DNA of 23,266 bases from GCA-003244245 sp964250265 (GTDB taxonomy: Bacteria > Actinomycetota > Actinomycetes > Mycobacteriales > Pseudonocardiaceae), in assembly GCA_964250265.1 (NCBI GenBank), contig CAXUFG010000067.1, positions 1 to 23,266 of the forward strand, written 5' to 3'. The notes beneath the pieces were generated by a model. The model made no database searches and was not told the origin of the DNA. It saw only the letters and a list, made by a program, of their open reading frames with translations. Made by a program: the position numbers and the translations under genes. Position 1 is the first letter of the stretch. Each line of letters starts with the position of its first letter. Shown here in pieces: positions 1-6,858 of this stretch.

Positions 1-591
1 CTTGCGCCACTCGGTCACCGTGTAGGGACCGGTGCCCACTGGGGCGGTGTTGAACGGCGCGGTGTTGATGTCTCGACCGTCGAAGGCCTTGCGTGGCACG
101 ATGCCCAGCAGCAACCGCTGGGCGAACGGTGCGTAGGGGTACTTCAGGTTGAACACCACGGTGCGCTCGTCGGGGGCGCTCACCTGCGCTAACGCGTCGT
201 AGTTCGACGCGATCGTCGAGTTGACCTTCGGGTCGAGCACGGACTGGAAGGTGAACACCACGTCGCTGGCGGTCACCGGCGTGCCGTCGGAGAACTTGAC
301 GTTCGGGCGCAGGGTCGCGGTCCAGGTCAGCCCATCCGGCGATGCGGTGGGCAGCTGCTCGGCCAGCGCCGATACCAACGCCAGGCTCGCGTCTCGCGAC
401 ACCAGACCGTCGAAGATCTTCGACGCCCCGTCCGGGGCGAATCCCAGGATCGGGTTCAGGTTGTCCGGCTCCGAACCCGCGCCGATCACGATCGACCGGC
501 CATCCAACGACGTGCCCGTCCCGCTCGGTGCGGTACAGGCCCCCACCAGCGCGAGCAACGTCACAAACAGGACCAACCGGCGCCGTGACAT
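1..591 (-). CDS. ABC transporter substrate-binding lipoprotein, family 5 (3' end outside window)
   Basis: This is the N-terminal 197 residues of a periplasmic-type peptide/nickel-like solute-binding protein (SBP_bac_5, DppA/OppA class). It starts at ATG 591 with an Arg-rich n-region, a hydrophobic core and a lipobox ending LVGAC, so Cys19 should be lipidated and the protein anchored outside the membrane. Family hallmarks follow: GSEPDNLNPI, then FDGLV, LTWTATLRPNVKFSDGTPVTA, DVVFTFQSV and the GTGPYTVTEW segment at the window edge. The gene runs off the left end, so roughly two thirds is missing and the permease and ATPase genes cannot be seen. Such proteins deliver oligopeptides, metals-chelates or sugars to an ABC importer; the substrate cannot be deduced. 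There is no good Shine-Dalgarno in front of the ATG. The family call is firm. Confidence 0.9.
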   Translation of the reverse strand, partial: MSRRRLVLFVTLLALVGACTAPSGTGTSLDGRSIVIGAGSEPDNLNPILGFAPDGASKIFDGLVSRDASLALVSALAEQLPTASPDGLTWTATLRPNVKFSDGTPVTASDVVFTFQSVLDPKVNSTIASNYDALAQVSAPDERTVVFNLKYPYAPFAQRLLLGIVPRKAFDGRDINTAPFNTAPVGTGPYTVTEWRK

Positions 592-610
592 ACTCGCACG
601 CTAGACATTT

Positions 611-627
611 TTGCCATCAAATTGCAA
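611..627. promoter_or_regulatory. AT-rich TTGC...GCAA inverted repeat upstream of the binding-protein gene
   Basis: The 17-nt element TTGCCATCAAATTGCAA lies 20 nt upstream of the binding-protein start in an AT-rich patch. Its ends are inverted (TTGC/GCAA). The same layout, also 17 nt long with a shared TTGCAA end, occurs at 5107-5123 in front of the zinc-finger regulator gene. It may be an operator, possibly for that regulator. This is inference from two sites only. Confidence 0.3.
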
Positions 628-688
628 CAGCCAAATAGCGGCTCTCTCCTCAAGCGCTACGCGATCGGCCACGGGTCCGGCTTGGTCC

Positions 689-856
689 TCAGGCCAGGTC
701 CACCACGGATACGCCAGTGGTGTGGGCCGCCAGCTGCCGGAGATCGTGGAGCTCCACGGTCGCCACGACGGCACCACCCGCCAGATCGGCCACGGCGATC
801 AGGAAGGCGTCCACCGCCGGCTCCCACCCTTCCGAGCAGGTGCCCAGCCCGGACCC
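689..856 (-). pseudogene. PIN-domain (VapC-like) C-terminal remnant
   Basis: Reading the minus strand from about 856 to the stop at 689-691 gives a short segment containing AVDAFLIAVADLAGGAVVAT, then VELHDLRQLA and GVSVVDLA. This resembles the last third of PIN-domain toxins: the conserved Asp in a helix, an Ala/Gly-rich strand, then a [D]DLxxLA segment and a final valine-rich strand. The frame has no plausible start and opens directly from the stop codon of the PepSY gene (884-886), so the N-terminal half with the first catalytic Asp is gone. It lies 1.8 kb from an intact VapBC pair, but the two are not close copies. It could also be a chance open frame. Confidence 0.4.
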
Positions 857-883
857 CCACCCGGGTGTCCACCGAAAGTCGAG

Positions 884-2527
884 TCAGGCCGGGCTTGGCT
901 TCTCGTGTTTCGGGGGCAGGCCGAAGGCGCAGCGCAACCAGCGGGTCCGGCGGATCACGAAGCGGTCCAGCACGACGACGATGAGCGCCGAAACCCCCCA
1001 CAGCGGGTAGATCACGGCAACCACCAGGGCGATCGCGGTCATCGCCAAGGGCAGCCGGGGGTTCACCGGGCGCTTGGGCAGGCCCGCGCGGCCGCTGGGC
1101 CGCCGGAGCCACCACATCACGAATGACGTGCCGATGCTGGTCAGCAGCAGCAGGACGCCGGTTGTCATGACGATCCGGTCGATCACCCCGAACTGGGTGC
1201 CCATGTGGGTCAGCACGCCGAGTTCGGTCACCTGGCCGATCGTGCCGAACGACGCGGTGTCGCTGCGCGCCAGCGTGACGCCGGTGAACTGGTCCAGGTA
1301 CACGATCTGCTCGGCGGACAACCGGTCGGGCCAGGCGTTGGACAGCTGGTAACTGCCGTAGGTCGTCGTCCCCTCCTTTGTCGTGTTGACCGGCAGCACA
1401 ATGCCGTAGCCGGGCTTGAGTCCCTCCAGCTTCGCGGCCCGGTCGACGTCCCCGAGCGAGAGCCGGGCCGGCAGGCCAGCCGGGCCCGTCGTGGTGGCCG
1501 GTGCGCTGCCCCCGCCGTGGATGCCGCCCTGGTGCAGGTGCTGCGAGGGCTGTGAAGCCGGGACCTTGTCCTCCAGGGTGGCCCAGGAGATGTGGTGGCC
1601 GAACCGGTCGAGGTCACCGGCCTTGGCCAGGGTGGACGGGGCGTCGACTTGCTTCCCGGGGGTCACCACGCTGCCGACCGCACTCCACGCCTTGCCCCAG
1701 TAGGTCGACCACGGCATGCCGGTTGTGATGAAGACGATCACCATCGTCAGGGCGATGATCCCGCTGGCCGCATGCAGGTCGCGCCACTTGAGCCGGCCGG
1801 TCTTGCGCAGCCGCGGAACCAGTAACGTCTTGCCCTTCTGACTGCGGCGCGGCCACCACAGGTACAACCCGCTGCCCGCCAGCACCAGCGCCCAGCCCAT
1901 CGCGATCTCGATGACCAGGTCTCCCACCTCGACGTCGACGAAGGCGTCGGGGTTGTCCGAAGGCGCGACTAGATGCGGGATCGAGGGCAGCGCGAGTTTG
2001 AGCGAGTTGTTGTTCAGGAATCCGTGCAGCCGGTTGGCCAGTCCCACGATGTCGTCGCCCGGCTGCCCGGTGGCTGTCACTCCCGCCGCGTACGGGTCGA
2101 CGAAGACGTAGTTCACATCCTTGTCGTCCAGCTGTGAATAGGGCACCCCCGCCGGACCGGTCGAGTAGTAGAACTCGCTGACCCGGTCGGGTTCCTTCGG
2201 GGTCACGACGCGGAACAGGGTGGCGCCCTTGGGCGCGACCCGGTCGGCCGCCGCTTGCTGAATCCGCAGGTCCACCGTCGCCCGGCCATGCGGGTCGACC
2301 CGCATGGTGCTGTCCCAGAGCAGCCCCTGGATCGGTTCGGTGTACATGATGACCAGGCCCGACAGGGCCAGCACGATCAGGATCGGGGCGGCGAAGATCG
2401 CCGAATAGAAGTGGATCCGCCAGACACTGCGGAGGAACTTGCCCGGCGCGGTGCGGTCGGTGACCCGGTGTGCCGTCACCGGCTGGTCTGGGGGGACAGC
2501 CCCGCGGAACTCGGCGACAGTCGTCAC
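884..2527 (-). CDS. PepSY-associated TM (PepSY_TM) family membrane protein
   Basis: A 547-residue integral membrane protein of the PepSY-TM / iron-regulated membrane protein class (PiuB-like). The N-terminal helix (about residues 38-62) is preceded by the family's 'LRSVWRIHFYSAIFAAPILI' segment and followed by MYTEPIQG. A large extracytoplasmic loop has a PepSY-like part with a YVFVDPYAAGVTAT strand. Further helices lie near 205-226 (ending YLWWPRR), 252-276, 455-478 (ending MWWLRRP) and 492-525. The HEHLHQGG-like stretch (QHLHQGGIHGGG, near residue 330) is His/Gly rich and could bind metal. Start is GTG 2525-2527 with GGAGG six bases upstream. Members are associated with siderophore or heme reduction and iron or copper uptake. 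No iron box is visible upstream. A CGATCG-CAC-CGATCG inverted repeat sits at 2539-2553, just ahead of the RBS. Family assignment is good; role is uncertain. Confidence 0.85.
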   Translation of the reverse strand: MTTVAEFRGAVPPDQPVTAHRVTDRTAPGKFLRSVWRIHFYSAIFAAPILIVLALSGLVIMYTEPIQGLLWDSTMRVDPHGRATVDLRIQQAAADRVAPKGATLFRVVTPKEPDRVSEFYYSTGPAGVPYSQLDDKDVNYVFVDPYAAGVTATGQPGDDIVGLANRLHGFLNNNSLKLALPSIPHLVAPSDNPDAFVDVEVGDLVIEIAMGWALVLAGSGLYLWWPRRSQKGKTLLVPRLRKTGRLKWRDLHAASGIIALTMVIVFITTGMPWSTYWGKAWSAVGSVVTPGKQVDAPSTLAKAGDLDRFGHHISWATLEDKVPASQPSQHLHQGGIHGGGSAPATTTGPAGLPARLSLGDVDRAAKLEGLKPGYGIVLPVNTTKEGTTTYGSYQLSNAWPDRLSAEQIVYLDQFTGVTLARSDTASFGTIGQVTELGVLTHMGTQFGVIDRIVMTTGVLLLLTSIGTSFVMWWLRRPSGRAGLPKRPVNPRLPLAMTAIALVVAVIYPLWGVSALIVVVLDRFVIRRTRWLRCAFGLPPKHEKPSPA

Positions 2528-2699
2528 GCGGGCCTCCTCGATCGCACCGATCGTGAGTCATCGGGTTCGAGCTCCCCAGGGCCGTCGCTCGGCCACCTCC
2601 AGCTCTAGAAGAACAGTCGGCTGTGGGATGTCCGGAGTTCCCGGCAATTCGGACTCAACAGGCTGGATCAGCAGAGGACGTACTGGATACCGCTCGACG

Positions 2700-3119
2700 T
2701 CACGGCTCCAGCGCGAATCCCATGATCCGGAATTGGTGGTCCAGGCCGAACACCACGTCCACCCGTCGTTCGCGGGCGATCACGGCACCCACCGCGTCGG
2801 CATAGGACAGGCGCAGGTCCTCGAACTGCTCAAGCAGGGCGAAGGTCGATCGCCGTAGCCGCTCATCGCTGTCCCGGACTACCAGAGAGCCCTGCGCCAC
2901 GGCCCGGTCAAGCAATACCCGGAACGCCTTCACGCGGGCCAAACCGGCGTCGTAGCGCAGCCGGGTGACGGTCTCGGAAATCACCGGCTCGCTGGTCACC
3001 AGGCGATCACCATCGGCGCGCAGCTTACGGAGGTGGGCGCTCACCTGCGAATGCCACTGGTCGCGCTCGTAGAGTAATGCGATGAACGCGCCCGTGTCGA
3101 CGTAGAGCAGCCGGCTCAC
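2700..3119 (-). CDS. PIN-domain ribonuclease toxin (VapC family)
   Basis: A 139-residue PIN-domain protein and the likely toxin of a VapBC pair. All four acidic residues expected of the Mg2+-dependent RNase site are visible: Asp8 (YVDTGAF), Glu49 (SEPVISETV), Asp108 (LSYADAVG) and Asp127 (FGLDHQF). Length and order fit the family. Start is GTG 3117-3119, overlapping the antitoxin stop codon by four bases (GTGA), so translation is probably coupled to the antitoxin. VapC toxins cleave tRNA or rRNA and are neutralised by the DNA-binding antitoxin encoded first. The target of this one cannot be predicted. It may act in stress response or as a stabilisation locus. Confidence 0.88.
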   Translation of the reverse strand: MSRLLYVDTGAFIALLYERDQWHSQVSAHLRKLRADGDRLVTSEPVISETVTRLRYDAGLARVKAFRVLLDRAVAQGSLVVRDSDERLRRSTFALLEQFEDLRLSYADAVGAVIARERRVDVVFGLDHQFRIMGFALEP

Positions 3120-3370
3120 GCGGAGCGCCCGGCTCCGTACAAATAATCGTCGTGATGGAGGGCCACATCGGTCGGTCCGGCCGCATCGTCAACCAAGCCG
3201 ATGAGCTCAAGCAGCGGGTCAAAGTCACTGGTGTCCGCGCGATCGGCGGTTCGCAGGTACTGACGCAAAGCTTCCCGCACATGCTCGGCCTCGGGCCTAC
3301 CGGTGCGCGCGGCGAGGTGACGAAGCCCGTCGTTGAGCTCCTCGTCGATATACATTTGCTTGCGCACCAT
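3116..3370 (-). CDS. VapB-type ribbon-helix-helix antitoxin
   Basis: An 84-residue protein with an N-terminal ribbon-helix-helix: strand RKQMYIDEEL, then helix LNDGLRHLAARTGRP, then EAEHVREALRQYL. An acidic C-terminal tail (ADTSDFDPLLELIGLVDD) is suited to docking in the toxin active site. It should bind operator DNA as a dimer and neutralise the PIN toxin encoded immediately downstream with a 4-base overlap. Two in-frame ATGs exist (3376 and 3370) and neither has a Shine-Dalgarno. A -10-like TATACT lies at 3383-3378, so transcription should begin near 3371 to 3369. This favours a leaderless start at ATG 3370. Confidence 0.82.
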   Translation of the reverse strand: MVRKQMYIDEELNDGLRHLAARTGRPEAEHVREALRQYLRTADRADTSDFDPLLELIGLVDDAAGPTDVALHHDDYLYGAGRSA

Positions 3371-3376
3371 GCTCAT

Positions 3377-3387
3377 AAGTATACATT
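3377..3387 (-). promoter_or_regulatory. Antitoxin promoter -10 and palindromic operator candidate
   Basis: Minus-strand AATGTATACTT contains a TATACT -10 hexamer embedded in a GTATAC palindrome, directly upstream of the antitoxin start. RHH antitoxins usually bind short palindromes overlapping their own promoter, so autorepression here is a reasonable inference. No convincing -35 is visible. Confidence 0.5.
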
Positions 3388-3431
3388 GCCACCCCTCCAG
3401 GTCCGCGCATGAGCTGCTCGCCGGGCGCTGC

Positions 3432-3731
3432 CTACTCGGCCGGGTCGAGGTAACGCAGGTGGACGGCGTGCAGGACCTCGCCGCGGGATCGGCCGGTGGC
3501 ACCGACAAGCTCGTCGAGCAGGATGCCGGACAGTGCGGACAGCCCGAACATCATCTGGGCCAGCCCGTGCAGCGGGTCCGGAGAGCCGGCGGCGTCGCCG
3601 ATGGCACGGTTCATGGCCTGACGAAAGACTGCGGGATCCGCTTCGGTCTCGGCGATGCTCCACGCGGTGAGCACCTCCAGCGCCGGTGGCAACACCGCCT
3701 GCAGCAACTCGTCAGGGCTCTCGATGCTCAG
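3432..3731 (-). CDS. Small conserved-looking protein downstream of the superoxide dismutase gene
   Basis: An open frame of about 98 residues, mostly helical (ELLQAVLPPALEVLTAW, AVFRQAMNRAIGDAAG, HGLAQMMFGLSALSGILLDE, RGEVLHAVHLRYL). It follows the superoxide dismutase gene on the same strand. There is no ATG or GTG near the junction. A CTG at 3731-3729 overlaps the dismutase stop as CTGA, which would mimic the usual ATGA coupling. The alternative is TTG 3707-3705, giving 91 residues. Third-position GC is high, which supports coding. I do not recognise the family. Its position suggests co-expression with the dismutase, but nothing shows a shared function. Confidence 0.6.
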   Translation of the reverse strand: MSIESPDELLQAVLPPALEVLTAWSIAETEADPAVFRQAMNRAIGDAAGSPDPLHGLAQMMFGLSALSGILLDELVGATGRSRGEVLHAVHLRYLDPAE

Positions 3732-4339
3732 AGCAGCACCACCGACCGGGCCTGCGCAAACCGGCGGTCGACGTCGGCCCAGTTCACCACGTTCCACCAG
3801 GCGTCGACATAATCGGGCTTGACGTTGCGGTACTGCAGATAGAAGGCGTGCTCCCACATGTCGAGCAGCAGCAGCGGCATCGTGCCGGCGCTCAGGTTGC
3901 CCTGGTGGTCGTAGCACTGCTGGAGGACCAGGCGCTGCCCCAGCGTTTCCCATGCCAGGATCGACCAGCCAGATCCCTGCACGCCGAGTGAGTTAGCGGT
4001 GAAGTGCTTGCGGAATCCGTCGAAGGATCCGAAATGCTCGTCGATCGCCGCGGCGAGCTCGCCGTCGGGCTTGTCGCCACCGTCTGGGGACATGTTGGGC
4101 CAGAACACCGAGTGGTTGACGTGCCCGCCGAGGTTGAACGCCAGGTTCTTCTCCAGCATGTTCACCGTGGTCAGCGCATCGCGCTCACGCGCCTCGGCCA
4201 GCTGCTCCAAGGCGGTGTTCGCACCCTTGACGTACGTGGCGTGGTGCTTGGAGTGATGCAGCTCCATGATCGTCCCGGAGATGTGTGGCTCCAGGGCGGC
4301 GTAGTCGTAGGGCAGGTCGGGCAGAGTGTAATCGGCCAT
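3728..4339 (-). CDS. sodA: Superoxide dismutase [Fe/Mn]
   Basis: A full-length 203-residue Fe/Mn superoxide dismutase, which converts superoxide to H2O2 and O2. The N terminus YTLPDLPYDYAALEPHISG is canonical. The metal ligands are visible: His28 (ELHHSKHH), His76 (GGHVNHSVFW), Asp160 and His164 (DMWEHAFYLQY). Other hallmarks are GSGWSILAW (residues 122-130) and NVVNWADV near the C terminus. Start is ATG 4339 with GGAGG seven bases upstream. There is no signal peptide, so it should be cytosolic unless exported by an alternative route. Sequence alone does not decide Fe versus Mn. An 8-bp inverted repeat lies in the leader. The next gene overlaps the stop codon. Confidence 0.97.
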   Translation of the reverse strand: MADYTLPDLPYDYAALEPHISGTIMELHHSKHHATYVKGANTALEQLAEARERDALTTVNMLEKNLAFNLGGHVNHSVFWPNMSPDGGDKPDGELAAAIDEHFGSFDGFRKHFTANSLGVQGSGWSILAWETLGQRLVLQQCYDHQGNLSAGTMPLLLLDMWEHAFYLQYRNVKPDYVDAWWNVVNWADVDRRFAQARSVVLL

Positions 4340-4353
4340 GCGGAGACCTCCAG

Positions 4354-4381
4354 TAGTGGCTGCTCGGTGCTATAGCCACTA
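4354..4381. promoter_or_regulatory. 8-bp inverted repeat in the sodA leader
   Basis: TAGTGGCT (4354-4361) and AGCCACTA (4374-4381) form a perfect inverted repeat with a 12-nt spacer, just upstream of the sodA ribosome-binding site. The distal arm covers the stop codon of the upstream zinc-finger gene. It could be a repressor operator, a leader hairpin or a weak terminator; no T-tract follows. The function is unknown. Confidence 0.5.
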
Positions 4382-5092
4382 TCTTGCCAATGCTTCCTCG
4401 GCGCAACTCTGCTCGTCAAGGCGGGGGTCGTCACGGCGGGAGCTCAGCGGCTGGACCGCGATGCCTGCCGCGGCGAGCTCGCGGCGCAACCTGACCCATC
4501 CCAATCCGGTCGTCTTGGAGATGCTGCGCAGGCTCGCCCCGGCGGAGCGGGCATGGCGCAGATAACCAGCCAGGTCCTCGAAACCCAGCCTATGCAGACG
4601 GCGGGTGAGTTCCAGATCGCGCTGGGCAGCCCTGGTTATCCGGCCCGCCTCCAGCGCGGCGCGGCGCACTCGGGTCAGCTCCGGTCGCGGGGTGCTGTGC
4701 AGCGCGGTCGAGGCCAGCGTCGCGAGCTGGCCAGTCCTGGAGAGCTCCTGACCGACTGCTAGCCGAGCCCGCAATGCGGAGGAACGCCGGTAAGCGACGC
4801 TCTGACGGTTTGCTATCGATCGGGACAGCGTCTCGGCGACCAATGGTCGGTTCCGGCACAACCCCATCGCTTCCCGATAGGAGGCGGCACTGTGGCCGTG
4901 CTTGCGGAGGTGACCGCCCAGCGAGACGAACCATCGGCCGCACAGGTGGCAGCAGACCCGACCGGTGCCGGATTCGACCACCAGCTGACCGTATGGGGCG
5001 TGCAGCCCGGTGCCATCCGGCGACGACCACAGGTGGGCATGGGCGCGAGCTTGATGAGACTGCCTCGCCCGCAGCACTGTGGTGCTTGTCAT
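4379..5092 (-). CDS. Ros/MucR-type single zinc-finger transcriptional regulator
   Basis: A 237-residue protein with a prokaryotic C2H2 finger. Cys48-x2-Cys51-x9-His61-x3-His65 exactly matches the spacing of the Agrobacterium Ros finger, and it is followed by the family motif SAASYREAMGL. The C-terminal half is Arg-rich and helical. It includes a likely helix-turn-helix (residues about 185-215, with ASLRSISKTTGLGWVRLRRE). This is consistent with DNA binding and a second recognition element. The start at ATG 5092 is preferred over ATG 5101 because AAGGA lies eight bases upstream. It is transcribed toward sodA, with its stop 40 nt before the sodA start. It could regulate sodA or itself, but the target genes are not shown by sequence. 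The finger call is strong. Confidence 0.8.
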   Translation of the reverse strand: MTSTTVLRARQSHQARAHAHLWSSPDGTGLHAPYGQLVVESGTGRVCCHLCGRWFVSLGGHLRKHGHSAASYREAMGLCRNRPLVAETLSRSIANRQSVAYRRSSALRARLAVGQELSRTGQLATLASTALHSTPRPELTRVRRAALEAGRITRAAQRDLELTRRLHRLGFEDLAGYLRHARSAGASLRSISKTTGLGWVRLRRELAAAGIAVQPLSSRRDDPRLDEQSCAEEALAR

Positions 5093-5106
5093 GCCAGCCA
5101 TCCTTA

Positions 5107-5123
5107 TTGCAGATTATTTGCAA
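5107..5123. promoter_or_regulatory. TTGCA-N7-TGCAA inverted repeat before the zinc-finger regulator gene
   Basis: TTGCAGATTATTTGCAA is an AT-rich dyad (TTGCA/TGCAA) only 15 nt upstream of the regulator's start, within what must be its promoter or leader. Ros/MucR proteins bind AT-rich dyads in their own promoters, so autoregulation is plausible. A similar 17-nt element lies at 611-627. Confidence 0.4.
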
Positions 5124-5204
5124 CTGACCTATCTTGACGTGACGGGGCCGCGGAACGCAAGGGCCGGTCGGCTGCACCGCCGGTGCGGCTGTGACGCCGG
5201 TGAG

Positions 5205-5222
5205 CTCGCTTTCGGCGATCTT
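5205..5222. repeat. 18-nt element shared with 13373-13390
   Basis: CTCGCTTTCGGCGATCTT here and CTCACTTTCGGCGATCTT at 13373-13390 differ at one base. An inverted third copy of 16 nt, with one difference from the 13373 copy, forms a hairpin arm at 13327-13342. The copy here sits directly downstream of the anti-sigma gene stop. It may be a fragment of a dispersed intergenic repeat. A neighbouring GCACCG-C-CGGTGC dyad lies at 5174-5186. Confidence 0.4.
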
Positions 5223-5229
5223 GTAGGAG

Positions 5230-6000
5230 TCACGCGCTGCGGCGCTGCGCGACCGCGGTGTGGTGATGCCGGGCGCTCGGTCGTAGATCCGGCGGTAAGC
5301 CATCGACACCGGTGCCGATCGTCGCGTCGGCCGGCCTTGCGCGGCCCAGCCAGCGCGGCCGCAAGGTGGGCACACCGGGGACAGTCCCGTCGGCCGGTCT
5401 CGGCAGCCGGTCGAGCACGATCATCAGGATGAGGCCGACCACCACCAACCCGTGCGCGAGCAACCTCGCAAGGTCAACTCCCCCGGCCATCCCATCCATC
5501 ACGACGAGCACCGTGAGCACCACGACAAATGTGGCCAGAGTGGGAACCATCCCGGCGCTCCGCGATGAGCGCCAGGCGACCCAGAGGAATCCCACTCCCA
5601 ATGCCAGGTTCCACGCAGCGCTCTCGTGCGCGAAATGCGTCAGGGACGCGCCTTGCAGGACCACACCCTGGGTGCCGAGCTCGCTGGAATGAGCTCCGAG
5701 CATGCCGATCACGGCCATCTCGGCTTGAGCGAGACCTACCAAGCCGAGCAATACCCGCAATGCAGTAACCAGCCGGGGACGGCGTGATCGGGGGACGGCA
5801 GCGAGGAGCGCCTCGGCGATGTCAGGTTCCTGGGTGGCAACGGCCGTGCGGGCGAGCCGGGTGACGCGCGCGGCGTGCTCCGCGAACCGGTGGCACGCAG
5901 CGCAACCCGCCAGGTGCGCGTCGATAGCGGCCCCTTCGACCGGGCTCTCCTCACCATCCAACCGGGCGGAAAGGGCGTCCTTACACTGTGTGCAGTCCAC
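5230..6000 (-). CDS. Zinc-finger (zf-HC2) membrane anti-sigma factor paired with SigC-like ECF sigma
   Basis: This 256-residue protein has an N-terminal cytoplasmic zinc-binding anti-sigma domain. With GTG 6000 as start the ligands are Cys3, Cys6, His29, Cys33 and Cys36 (HLAGCAAC is the HxxxCxxC motif). Four hydrophobic helices follow: around LVTALRVLLGLVGLAQ, WNLALGVGFLWVAW, ATFVVVLTVLVVMDG and LVVVGLILMIVLDRL. The C-terminal tail is Arg/His-rich. It should hold the sigma factor at the membrane and release it on a signal, perhaps a redox or metal signal. GTG 6000 is preferred over ATG 6018 because the protein then begins (M)DCTQC and because it lies 9 nt after an ECF-like promoter, predicting a leaderless mRNA. 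It diverges from sigC by 62 bp. Confidence 0.85.
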   Translation of the reverse strand: MDCTQCKDALSARLDGEESPVEGAAIDAHLAGCAACHRFAEHAARVTRLARTAVATQEPDIAEALLAAVPRSRRPRLVTALRVLLGLVGLAQAEMAVIGMLGAHSSELGTQGVVLQGASLTHFAHESAAWNLALGVGFLWVAWRSSRSAGMVPTLATFVVVLTVLVVMDGMAGGVDLARLLAHGLVVVGLILMIVLDRLPRPADGTVPGVPTLRPRWLGRARPADATIGTGVDGLPPDLRPSARHHHTAVAQRRSA

Positions 6001-6009
6001 GTAACAATG

Positions 6010-6036
6010 GTCGCGCATCGGATAGCTGGGGTTCCC
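6010..6036 (-). promoter_or_regulatory. Candidate SigC-type promoter of the anti-sigma gene (CGGGAAC-N17-CGAC)
   Basis: On the minus strand GGGAAC (6036-6031, preceded by C) is followed after 17 nt by CGAC (6013-6010), and the GTG start follows after 9 nt. The same motif with the same spacer occurs at 6784-6811 and 9474-9501 on the plus strand. Autoregulation of an ECF sigma/anti-sigma locus is usual. The assignment to SigC is inference. Confidence 0.55.
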
Positions 6037-6062
6037 GGAAACTTTTAGTTACCCTTTCCCGC

Positions 6063-6644
6063 ATGGGTGACCCCCGACCTGATGATGTAGCGGTCACTGC
6101 GCTCGCGCTAGCAGCCGGTGCGGGCGACCGTGATGCCTTGGCGACCTTTATCCGCGCTACTCAGCGTGACGTTTACCGTTACCTCAGCCACCTTTGCAAT
6201 CGGGACGAGGCCGAGGATCTCAGTCAGGAAACTTATCTGCGGGCCCTGCGGGCGCTGCCGGGATTCGCCGGCCGCTCCTCAGGCCGCACCTGGCTGCTGG
6301 CCATCGCGCGGCGGGTCGCGGCCGACCAGATCCGGCGGACCTCAGCCCGGCCCCGCACCACCGCCGTCGAAGATTGGGACGCCGTCGTGGCCGGGAGCCC
6401 GGCGCACCGGCGATCCGGGATCGATGAGGGCATCCTGCTCCGTCAGCTGGTCGCCGGGCTGGAGCCGGACCGCCGGGACGCCTTCATCCTCACCCAGATG
6501 TTGGGTCTGGACTACGCAGCGACCGCCGAGGTGTGCGACTGCCCGGTCGGTACCATCCGCTCCCGGGTAGCCCGGGCACGCGAAGACCTGGTCCGCGCGA
6601 TGAACGCTCCGGGACTACCGGGCCGCAGCGCTACCGGCCGCTGA
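6063..6644 (+). CDS. sigC: ECF RNA polymerase sigma factor, SigC-like
   Basis: A 193-residue ECF (sigma-70 family group 4) factor. Region 2 covers about residues 20-95, with FIRATQRDVYRYLSHLC, EAEDLSQETYLRALRALP and the region 2.4-like RTWLLAIARRVAADQIRR. Region 4 covers about residues 125-178, with LLRQLVAGLEPDRRDAFILT, MLGLDYAATAEVCDCPVGTI and RSRVARARE. The match to Mycobacterium tuberculosis SigC as I recall it is clear throughout: an N-terminal VTALAL, ARSSxRTWLLAIAR, SARPRTT and CxCPVGTIRSRVARAR. Start is ATG 6063, matching SigC length; upstream there is no Shine-Dalgarno, so the mRNA may be leaderless (TAGTTA at 6046-6051 is a possible -10). The divergent gene is its probable anti-sigma factor. 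Confidence 0.93.
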   Translation: MGDPRPDDVAVTALALAAGAGDRDALATFIRATQRDVYRYLSHLCNRDEAEDLSQETYLRALRALPGFAGRSSGRTWLLAIARRVAADQIRRTSARPRTTAVEDWDAVVAGSPAHRRSGIDEGILLRQLVAGLEPDRRDAFILTQMLGLDYAATAEVCDCPVGTIRSRVARAREDLVRAMNAPGLPGRSATGR

Positions 6645-6762
6645 CGGTGGTGGTCCGGCGCATCAAGGGCAAGTGATTGTTGCCATCGATAAACGGCAAC
6701 CCGTTGTTCACCAAAAGAACGTCGAAAACCTCTTGTTCACCGAATTCCGGGCACTTCTTCGA

Positions 6763-6789
6763 CGGCAAAGATTGCCGATTTATCGGTAA
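6763..6789. promoter_or_regulatory. Overlapping inverted repeats in the low-GC gap after sigC
   Basis: Two dyads share an arm. CGGCAA-AGA-TTGCCG spans 6763-6777, and TTGCCGAT-TT-ATCGGTAA (8-bp arms, one G:T pair) spans 6772-6789. The second runs into the -35 element of the promoter at 6784-6811. A further GTTGCC/GGCAAC dyad lies near 6677-6699. These could be a sigC terminator, alternative RNA hairpins or an operator on the next promoter. Confidence 0.4.
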
Positions 6790-6811
6790 CGACGAGGCCG
6801 GTCGGCGCGAC
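6784..6811 (+). promoter_or_regulatory. Candidate SigC-type promoter of the secreted cupredoxin-like gene (CGGTAAC-N17-CGAC)
   Basis: CGGTAAC (6784-6790), a 17-nt spacer and CGAC (6808-6811) match the elements before the anti-sigma gene and the CoA-transferase gene. The start codon is 47 nt downstream with a GGAGG ribosome-binding site, so unlike the other two sites this mRNA would carry a leader. Confidence 0.5.
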
Positions 6812-6858
6812 ATTCATACTGACTTTGTTCCGCTCGATGCGCCTGCCCGGAGGATGCC

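Noticed and set aside
6038..6051. ECF-type -35 (GGAAAC) for sigC itself.
   Set aside because: It lies only 19 nt before the ATG, leaving no room for a -10 at the usual spacing.
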